Of a stretch of DNA of 12,441 nt, positions 1 to 10,100 are shown in pieces. The stretch lies in assembly GCA_001805465.1 (NCBI GenBank), contig MHGH01000011.1, positions 7,463 through 19,903 on the forward strand, written 5' to 3'. The notes beneath the pieces are model-generated. The model had not been told where the DNA came from and made no database searches. It worked only from the letters and a program-made list of their open reading frames with translations. Source of the stretch: Omnitrophica WOR_2 bacterium RBG_13_41_10 (GTDB taxonomy: Bacteria; Omnitrophota; Gorgyraeia; Gygaellales; Profunditerraquicolaceae). Position 1 is the stretch's first letter. Each line of letters begins with the position of its first letter. The position numbers were made by a program, and so were the translations under genes.

Positions 1-1176
1 GAGGGGCAGATTATCGTTTTTGAAGTTACGTCAGAAGAAGTGATTGTTCGTCAAGCGAGCGAGTCTGAAATCCGCCAGATGCAGGAGCTTTACGCCACAA
101 CTCCATCTGCACCTACTATTCAGTTGCCTTCGGTTGATCTCGAAGGTATTGAAGGTACGACACTCTATCTCGCTGCTGGGGATCTACGCTTGGCCCGTCC
201 GGACCTTGTCGGATACAAAGCAGCGCTTCTTAATCAACTCGCTGCGCACGCCTTTGTTATGTCTGATTCTGATATCAAAGTTAGTGTTGCAACCGGTGCT
301 GCGTTTACGTTTCGAGCCTTCGTTCATCTCTTACGTCAACATAGACAAGAACAGGAGTACCAAGAACTTATCAAGACACTCGCAGCCGCAACTACTGAAA
401 AAGATGTCTTATTTATTCTTGAGCGGCTCAGGAAGATGATTCAGGCCGATAACTTCCACATCTCCGCTGACCTTATTACTTCGTTCAGGAGTAAAGAACA
501 GGGAAATCCGGCTTATTGGAGAGAAGGAGTATTTGTTAGGGCTTCGACGAACGCGGAGGATCTTCCGGGCTATCCCGGATTTGGCGCAGGAATTTATCTT
601 ACGGTACCCCACGTCAGGGGTCCATCAGCTTTTTGGACGGCTGTCAAGCAAGTCTGGGCTTCGACCTGGACGCTGAAGGCGTATAGGGAGCGGCAGCGGT
701 TCGGAGTGGATCAGGGGACTGTCTTTCCGGCCGTGTGGCTCGTGCCATCCCAGCCGGCAGACTATGCATTTGTAATCCACACCTCAGATGCTGCAAAACA
801 ACGACTTGACCGATTCACCATCGAAGTTGTTCAAGGCTTGGGAGAGTCTTTAGTGGGCGATGATCCAGCCTTTGTAGGATTACCGACTCGTATCGTCTGG
901 AATAAAACAGCCCAGAGAATTGAAGAACAGATAGCAGGGACTAAGCAAAAGCAGAGTGTTTTGACCGATGGCGGCGGAACAGATGTTCAACCCGTTAATT
1001 CCATTCGTGAATTTTTGCGGCATCAGGATGCATCGCGGCTGATTCAGGCGCTTGCCGAGGTCGGCGAACAAACTGAGATGTTCTTTAATCGCCCGCAACA
1101 AATTGAAGGTGTCCTTATTGCTGATCCCTTAGTCAAAGGCAGTTGGATAATCACCCTCCTCCAGACCCGCGCCCTT
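1..1176 (+). other. Domain: glucan water dikinase / PPDK-type ATP-binding domain (C-terminal part of a dikinase)
   Basis: Residues 1-392 resemble the C-terminal half of alpha-glucan water dikinases, which use ATP to phosphorylate glucan through a phosphohistidine; the ATP-grasp-like part belongs to the PPDK_N / PEP-synthase family. Visible signatures are VRASTNAEDLPG (179-190), the following GAGIY (196-199 region), KQVWAS (216-221), ADYAFVIHT (253-261), QGLGESLVG (278-286), and the closing QIEGV with LLQTRAL (386-392), each with a counterpart at the same relative place in GWD/PWD proteins. Residues 62-110 resemble the segment that links the His domain to the ATP domain in GWD. The phosphohistidine domain should therefore lie just upstream, outside the window. 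In GWD the ATP domain ends the protein; here it runs straight on into a linker and HEAT repeats. Pyruvate phosphate dikinase or PEP synthase is less likely because of the VWAS and FVIHT matches. The substrate cannot be read. Confidence 0.82.
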
Positions 1177-4100
1177 ACTCCTTCTGCCGACGAACTACCC
1201 CAAGGTGATTCGGGGGGCACGCCAGATACTGGCGAGAGTGAGATTCCACCTGAGAACGGTCCATTTACTGAGCCCGCAACTGAAGAATTTAGAATCGCTC
1301 CAACCTCAGAGTCACCTACAGCCTATAGGGGTGGACCAGGCGCTGCTTGGGTCGGTGACGAACACTTTGATTCTACAGATGATTTCCGAGAAGAGCCTGG
1401 GGCGGCGGGGCAGGAAAGAGGTCAGTCGAATAGGCTGGAAGCTGAAGACCAGAAGGGTCGGCAGGCGACACTTGCCCTTATGTCTGAGCTATGCGCTGAA
1501 GAAGACAGCGTTTGGTCAAATGCCCTTATCACATTACATAATACTCATACATTACATAATACCCATATAGGAGATATTCCAAATGATCCAAGAGTCTTGC
1601 GAGTCATTGCGAAGGGATTAGAGGACAAGCGTAAGGCCGTGCGTCTTGCCGCTCTCCATTTAGCAATATGGTCCAAGGATCCGGGGGTAATTCCTGCCAT
1701 CATGGAGACAGTAGGCGATGAAGATATGGATGTTGTATGTGAAGCCATCACAGCTATAGAAATGGCAGCTATGGGGGGGCGGAAAGATGTCAGAGCTTTA
1801 CCTTTCCTTGAGAAAGCTCTCCGAGAGGATGTACGTCCCCCTGTGCGTTCGAGAGCTGCGTGGGCCATTAGTTGTATTGGTGATCCCAAATCGATACCTC
1901 TTCTTAAAGCAACGCTAAGGGAAACGTTTCATCACACTGTTCAGCGCTCCGCCCTCGAGGGTTTGGCGAACTATAAGAATGCAGAAGCTACTGAAGCTTT
2001 CATAGAGGTATTAGAAGATGATAGCTATTCAGATTTACGCGATATCGCTGCTAAGGCGCTGATTCCACGCAAAGATCCCAGAGCTATTCCCGTCCTCGAG
2101 AGGGCTCTGCTAGAGGATTGGAATGCCGAAGTACGCCGTAATGCTGTGCTAGCTCTTAGTTTATATGATGATCCGGCAGCGACGATTGCCATTAAGAAGG
2201 CGCGGAAAGACGGCGCACTTGAGGTTCGCCTTGCGGCCCTGGTTTCAATGATAAGGCACGCGTATCCGCAAGCGAGTCCTGTTCTGGTCAACGCGCTGGG
2301 AGGCGAGATTTATGAGTTTGGCGAAGAAGCCCTTGATACCCTGCGCAGATTTGGCCAAGACTCAATTCTCGCCCTCAAGGAGGTTGTCTTGAAGGATAAA
2401 CGCCATAGTGTGCGCGCTGCCGCTGCCATAAGATTAGTTCAAAGTGGATGGGAGCCTGTTGAGGCCCATGACAAGGCTTCCTTATGTATTGCCTTGGAGC
2501 AATGGGATGAAGTAGTTAAGGTTGGCCCAGCTGTTCTTCTGGCCCTTAAGCTGGCTCTGCAAGAGCAAGAATCTTTCAATATTGCTCCTGCCGCCGCCAC
2601 AACTATGGGTAAGATTGCAGTTTCCCTCGAGCAGGGTGATTTACGACGGACCGAAATTATTCGTGTCCTCATTCACGCGTGGCGCAAGAACAAGAGTTAT
2701 GCTGTTCGGCGTGCCGCTGCCGAAGCGCTGGATAATCTCGATTGGGAGCCTAGGACCGCTCATGAGAAGGCCTTGTTCTACCTTATCTTGAGGCAATGGG
2801 ATAAACTAGTTAAGCTTGGTTTCGTCGCCACACCCACTCTTATGCAAAGGTTTGGTGTTGGGGACATAGATTTTAGGTTAGGTGTTATTAAGACTATGGA
2901 GCGTGTTAGAGATTCCAGAACTCTTCCCATTCTAATCGAGGGGTTAAATGACGAAGACCGCAAAATCGCTGAAGCCGCCGCCAAAGCTATTGTTAACTTC
3001 CATCCTGAATTCCAGGGTATCGAGCCACTTGTACTACATGCGATGTTCACGGCACATCCTGAATGGCTCCAGGAGCCACCTTCAGAAACCAGGCGTAAGG
3101 CATTTGAGCAGGTTATTTATTGGCTGCCGCCAACTGGTGGAAAAATTCCTGATGTCGAAGATAGGGGAAAAGAATTACCGCACCCAGGCAACCTCGATCC
3201 TTCCTGGATTGCAGAGCAGCAAGTACACGGAGTCCTAGTGTTGCGCAGGCAGGGTAAGCTCGGCACAGCCTATATCCATCAGCTTACGGTTCAGGGAAGA
3301 CTGCCTGATGAGTTTAAGTATGTTGCCTTAGCGTTGATTATCAATAGTCCATTTAAACATGATTGGAGCAAGCCTTTCTTTAAAGCTATCTGGGGTCAAG
3401 TTGCGCCCCTTGTGCACGATGGAGGCAAGGTTGATCTAGAGTTAAATCCGCTCTGGAAAAACGTTGAAGGGCGCACTGACTTTATCCAGCGGGTCGTCGC
3501 TGTCTACGAACCACGACTCGAAGAATTGGAGGCGATGACTCAAGAAGAGCGGATGAAACTCTGGAAGGATGATCCTACGCTTGACGAGGGCTACTTTTTT
3601 GAACAAGAAGAACGCGAACGTCTGTGGCTTGAGGCTAGGGCATATCAGCGTTTAGCTTTCGCACTACATGCTGCGAAGGGGACTGCTCCGAGTAACATTC
3701 CTATGGTGATTCGTGATAAGTTGGCTGGGCGCTGGCGAGAGTTTGTTTGGCGAATGAATCTTCTTCTTCAGGAATATGGAGTTGAGGGCGCGGCTAAGGT
3801 TATATGGTTTACGAAGAAGCCACGTAAGCTATCCGATTGGCTTAGCTTTGGACTGCGCCACGAAGCGGAATGGGAGCCTATTCAAACCCAGTTGGTCTAT
3901 CTTGAAGAAGTTCGTCGCGAAAACCCAGAATTGATAACGCGCGTGGATAATCTCCTGCGTGATATCACCGATGCTATTGACCGAGATTTGGGTCTTCTTG
4001 ATGATACAGATGGCCGCGAACCGCCAAGCGGCGAAGCATCATCCCAAGAAGGAACTCAGAGCCTCAATCTATTCAACACCTCAATTACTCTGGCTATAAC

Positions 4101-7100
4101 AGCAGCAGCGGCGTTTGGAGCGTTAGTTATCTCTGGTAATCTGTTGTGGGCAGCGGTCTGTGGTGTTGTTGTAGCTTGGAAATTGGCTGAGTTAGCTCGA
4201 GTAATCTTTAGAGGTAATGCTACCTACGATCCTGTAACTAGAGAAATAAGCAATGCCAATGATTTTATCGCCTATGCTCATGAGTACGCACACCAGTTGG
4301 TACAAATTTTCTTGGAGCGGGTCGGTATAGATATGGCCCAGATAGCCAAAAATAAAGACAGAAGCTTATTGAGCAAGGTAATCAATTGTCTTGTCAATGG
4401 CGTTATCGCGGAAACCATCGCCCATGGAATAGATTTGTTTGTAGCGATAGGAAAGGCTGTTGGAGCATTATTCCGGCTGTTAGATAGAGATAATTATCTA
4501 TCTAAAAATAGAACTATCCCTGATATTCGTCAAGTTAGTTATGGTTTGGACAGGATAGAATATGCAGGGGATAGAGAAATAAGAACAGCACCAGAAAGAT
4601 TATTTAATAATAAATGTCTTTACATCCAGAATAATAGAAAGATTGACCGCAGGACTTACTGTTCGGGGATGTGTTGGTTTTGTTGTGCTCGCAGGATTCC
4701 ATTGCGGGAAAGATTAAAAGATACTACCCCAATTGAGTTATCAGATGCTACAGCTATCATTACACAGGCCATTAAAATAGGATTTGGAGAGATACGGCTT
4801 AATGGCGAAGATACTCTTGATGATCTGGATTCTTTTTGGGCAATTGTTGATGCCTGTAAAGATAAGCCAATACAATTTGTAATGGTTACCAACGGTTTTT
4901 ATTTATTGGGAAATCATACCCAATCAGGCGATTTCTTTAGCCAGCTTAAAAAAAGATTAGGTAATGGTAAAGGCGTTTCAGTTATATTTAGCTGGGACCC
5001 AGAGAAAGTTAGCAAAGTAAAGAAGTTCCCCGAATTCGCTGAAGATGAACAAGCAGTATTTAATGCTATGGCAGAAATATTGCATAATTTCAGAGAAGTT
5101 TTTCCTTTAGATGAAGAGGCGTTGCGTAATGCTATGGTAGAAGCAATATATAATCCTAAAGATCTCGAAGATGATTTTTCTTCAATAGTCGAAAAATACA
5201 TTTTAGCTGTAGACGCCCATGACTTAGGTGGAGGAAGCGAAGAAGAAGGACAAAAGGCCTTTGAGGAATTTCATCAAAGATTACAGGGTATTTTAGAAAC
5301 AAGGTTTGACCATCGGGATAGCAATCATATGTATGCATATCCGTTTAGATATACGACCCGTGAAGAGGATGGCTTCTTAATTTTGATGACTCCAGAGGCA
5401 GTCAGAGAGGGAATCAAAAGAGGTAGGGTAGCTCGCCAATTTACCGTTAATGATTTATTCCAAAAGATGACGCAAAGGCAGAAGTACGTATGTGGTCATA
5501 AGCCGTTTTTTGACCTGTCAATGGGAGAGTTAGTTACCTGTATCAGGAGACAGGAGTATCCCCGACGAGCCGTAAGTCCACAAAACTTTACAGAAGTACT
5601 ACTTCAGCCTTTTTCTAACCCGCGCTCGAGGCATTTATATTTGGGTGATACCACAGAGAGAAAAGCAGCGCTGGTTAAACAACTTGGATTTGCACTTGCC
5701 TTGAATCCATTACTTGAACTAGAAATGCAGGTTTCGTTTGAAGAGGTAGAGGCGCATATATTTTCGGATGAGGAAATGATGACAAAAATTGAACTGCTCT
5801 ATCTTTTAGAAGATATGTTGTATATGGTTGAAGGTGGCAGATCTATTTATAGGTTAGTTAGTATCCCAAGGGAGTTGGTAGTATACCTTTATAATAATAA
5901 AGAGATACTTGAGGCATTATTGAGATATTACTCATTTAATAATGTAAATGTCTACCCACCTATATTAGCTCCTATTATCAGAGAATACCCTTGCAGTTCC
6001 GATAAGGCGGTTGAAGATTTCGAAGCTCTGCTTAAGACAGTAATTCATAAATTAAAGCGCAATGGAGTTATTTCTTCTGAGCCTATAGGAGAAACACCAC
6101 AACTATCAAAAAGTGCTACCGAGCGAAGGCCTCAGAAACTGCCTCGCTTAAATGCCTCCTCTGGGCAGGAGGATAGTGTTTTTGACGAATCAGCGGCAGA
6201 GGAGACTGGGGCGGCGCAGCAGCCAGCCGAGGCGAAAGAAGCATCCTCAAATATTGAGCCCTCAGTTTCTGCAATAGCAGGTCAAGCCGGGACTCTCCGA
6301 GTAACATTTAGGGCTTATGAGAGATTTGCTAATGAATTTCGCCGTTTGCGCGGTGAGTTACAATCGTCAGAGGCAAGCTGGGTGCGCCGAGTTCTTAGGC
6401 TTGCTCGAAAACTTCCGGATAAAGGGGTAAGAGGCGACCCATTACGCTTGTTAGATCTTGGTATGGGTTATGGTAAATTCTTTGTCTGGTGGCAAAGACA
6501 ATCTGGTATGGAAATTTACGGCGGTGACTTTTCAAAGAGCATGCTTAAGTTAGCCTTACAACGACAAGACATCGAACCGGGACGAATATCGCAGTTTGAA
6601 GCTAGACATCTACCTTTTAAGGGTGATTATTTTGATGTAATCTTTGCACATGCTGTCTACCATCATTTAGGAGGCTCTAGTGATGTCCATTGTGCTTTCC
6701 AAGAAGCCTGTAGGGCGCTTCGGCCAGGCGGATTATTCTATCTTTCTGTCCGTCAGGGAACCTTTAGCGGCTACCGCGATGAAGGAGCAGGAAATATTTA
6801 CTATCGCTATTACAGACTTAAAGAGATAAGAGAATTACTGGAGTCGTCAGGTTTTCAGGTTATAGACATCAAGTCTGTTTCCGATCCCTATCAACGGGGA
6901 ATCGACTTTATTACTGCCTTTGCTATAAAAGTAGGTCAAAATGATATCCGTTTACCCAGCGATAGTGGCGGTCGTTGGCCGGGGATGCAGCCGGTGTACA
7001 ATTGGATTGAGGCACGGTTTGGTTGGTTTGCCGGCCAAGTCTTGGCACCGGCAATCATTGAGCCGGTTATTGTGCTTACACTCGTACTTGGCATAAACAG

Positions 7101-10100
7101 CTTACTCAGTTGGGCATTTGGGCTGCCGTTTAGCTTAAGTCCGCCGATGGTCGTGTTGTTGTTTTTAGCTGTGGTTGTCTGGCAGCTATTTCACATTTAC
7201 CAAGGCCCTAAGGAAACTTTGGGTCATAACATTGCCTTTGTGCTTTCTCCGAAGAAGTCCCTTGAGAAGTTTGCCATCAGCATCTTAACCTTTATTGGAA
7301 TAATCGCCCTAGCCCATCTTTTTACCCCCACGGGCTTCCTGCTTGCCGCTTCACTAATCTCAGTCTTTATCCTTCCCCATTTACCCGTCAATATCGCTAC
7401 CTCTAAATTAGCTAAAAAACAAAGAGAAAAACAGGACAGAATTATAGCAGAAGCTGATAAGATAAGAAGGCTGAGGGAGTACTTCCGGGCTTTAAGACGG
7501 GATACCGATGCGGAGAAACTGCGGTTGCTGTTAGCGAATTCACCGCTGGCGTGCAACTACGCAGTGCTTGAGTTTATTGACAAAGGGTATGCAAACTATG
7601 TCTATCGCGCCAGGCGTCTTAGTGATGGGGTAATAGTGGTGTTTAGACTCAACATCTATCCGCCAGAATCTGACGAAAAGCTCCACATTGAAGAGAATGA
7701 TAGTAAGTTGCGTCAGTTACTCACACAAGAGCATCCGAATCTTGTTTGGCTGTATGACGCCGGCTGGATCAAGTTGGACGGAGCTCGACGGCGGTATCGT
7801 GTATTGGAGTTTACGTCGCCTCAGACTCTAGAGGACGCGCTGCGTGATGTTAGTTTTCAGAACCGTTCGCTTGTGGAACGCTTGGGGATTCTGTGGCAGA
7901 TCGTGGCGGGGTTGCGGTATCTGCACGATCAGCATGTGCCACACCGACAATTCGTACTGAAGAACGTGCTTTTTGGCGATGCGCAGACCGTGAAACTTAC
8001 AGACTACTGGCTCGATGTAGAGATAGTGTCACGAATCTTACTTTCCGATCAGGAATACGTCAGTAGGAACTTAAAGCATCTCGCCTGGTTTGCTAGACAG
8101 TTAGTACCACAGCCGCGGGTGCCGTTTTTCGCCCGGTTGGTCCGCTGGCTCGGACAGGCCGTACGGTTCGGGGTTGCACCAACTGAGGAAGAGCGTCTGA
8201 TTCAGGCGTTGTATGAAAACTTGGCTATCTTGAGTAAAGGGGCAGATAAAGCACGCGCAAGCTCGGGTGAGCAAGCTTTTAATGTTTCTGTCGAGGCGTT
8301 ATCCAGATTTATGCAACTCGTGTCTGACCTTAAAGAAGCTGCGTTAAATAGGAATCTCGGTGACGAAGCCGACGTGGCGCAGCAGCCAGCCGAGGCAGAA
8401 GCAGAAAAGAATAAAACTACTTGGACTTCTAGAATAATCCGAGAATTTCCATTTGCATTGGTAGTTATAGATATGGCTTTATTAGCTATAGTACTAAGTT
8501 TTCCTTGGCATATTTCTGCTGCGGCGGTTACGGGGGCGTTTATAATTAACGGGTCATTTTTTGTGTGGATACATAAAATAACCAATAAACAACTCAAGCC
8601 CATTACAGTTAAAGGCCTGGAGTGCCGGATTAGTTCTAGTTTTTCCGAAGAAGAGCAGGAAGTCCTTAGAGATGAGATGAGTTATTACTTAGAGCACATA
8701 GAATATCTATTTCCAAACTTAGCCTCACCTTTAGAGAAAGCCAAGGAAACTCAGCTTAGTGTGTATTCGCATAAAAGCATCAAAGAGACAATTTTGGTTT
8801 CGTCTCAAGAATTACTGCGCGGTATTGTTATCTTGGGATTTTTCTCAGTATTTTTTAATCTCACATTATTTTTATTAACTCAAGCCCCACTGATAAAGAT
8901 TTTATGTTCGCCAATAACAGCGTTACTAGCTGTTGTTTTATTCTTATGCTCTATATTTGAACTTGTTAGATTCTTTTATCAGCTTAGTTTACCAAATTCA
9001 ATGTATAACCAAGCTAATGCAATTATTTTAAATCCGTATAAGAACAAGGCACCTTTAAGAATTAGTTTAGTTCACGAACTAAACTACTGGTTTCTCTCTA
9101 AATGGAAGAAACGGCCAAAGAGTTACCTTTCAACTTTCTATGAAATATTGCGGACAATAGATTTATGGGGGCCAGAACAGCAGACTTTCCAAAACGTCTT
9201 TCCAGAAATTCGGGGAGAATTATGGACTGCGAAAGCCTATGATGTTTTCCGATACGGAGTAAAATTGGTTGATCATATAGCCGACCCCAAAAAAATGGTT
9301 AGACAGGCCTGGAAGCATGCTAAGAAAATAGGACGAAACGAAATTACATTTATTACTGAAGAAAGCGAAGCCTATCGTTTATACGGCTGTATTTTAGCCG
9401 GCATAGCCTATGGCTTAGCTAATGGAGATATTCAGAAGGCCTGGCAGCAGTTACCTAATTTATCTCCAGAAGAAGTTATTTTCGAGAAAGTATCGACAGA
9501 GAATTCCGAAATAACGGAGCAATCAGCTGAATTGGAAGCATTAGAGTCCTCTGCACTTTCTCAGAGGGGTGTTTTTATCGACTTCAAGGAAGAGATTGAT
9601 GCTGTATTGCAAAGTATAAGTCCAGCATCTCATTGGGTGGTAGCGCGGCGTTTGTTATTGTCGGTAGCTGCATTTTTATGGTATTGGCCCTTTTCAATAC
9701 CAGTCTTATTTTTCTTGGGCTTTCCGCTACCAGGTTTCTGCCAGTTATGGCCTTTTATTGTGTTGGGGTGGATGATGCTAACAATGGGGCTAGCAACATT
9801 TATCTATGAAAGATCCGTCTATAAAACTCCGCAGAGTTGGAAGAATCTTACTGTTAAAGAGAGAATAGAATATGCCCTGCGTGAGCTGATTGATGAGACT
9901 CGCCGGGAGGGTGATGTTGAGATGCTTGAGGCATTGCGTCTAGTGCAGCGGGTTAAATTTGAGACCTTTGGTGAGGCAAATGTAATTATTGGTATTGCCG
10001 GTGAGGCGCAAGTAATAAATGGCTTAGGTACTATATCGCCTAGTCCATTCCTATTAGTGAATATACGTAAGACGAAGCATCTGTTGCGCCATGAGGCCTG

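Noticed and set aside
44..439. Plus-strand ORF of 131 codons in another frame
   Set aside because: It overlaps the dikinase domain in frame 1, which carries real family motifs. The alternative product has no domain signature.
1531..1566. Possible CRISPR-like or regulatory direct repeat
   Set aside because: There are only two adjacent copies with no spacer, and they are in frame within coding sequence, so this is a simple tandem duplication.
1545..1889. Minus-strand ORF of 114 codons
   Set aside because: It lies wholly antisense to the HEAT-repeat coding frame, shows no recognisable domain, and its Ser/Arg/Ala-rich composition is what antisense reading of this frame produces.
5739..5895. Possible winged-helix DNA-binding domain after the radical SAM region
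   Set aside because: A helix, hairpin and helix pattern is suggested around residues 1913-1965, but no family signature or recognition helix could be defended.
6167..6178. AGGAGG followed closely by GTG, as a possible internal start
   Set aside because: The GTG is in frame 2 and that frame soon meets a stop. Frame 1 continues through the site as a linker.
8202..8603. Minus-strand ORF of 133 codons
   Set aside because: It overlaps the pseudokinase tail, linker and membrane hairpin on the other strand. The hydrophobic look comes from antisense reading, and no ribosome binding site or family match is seen.
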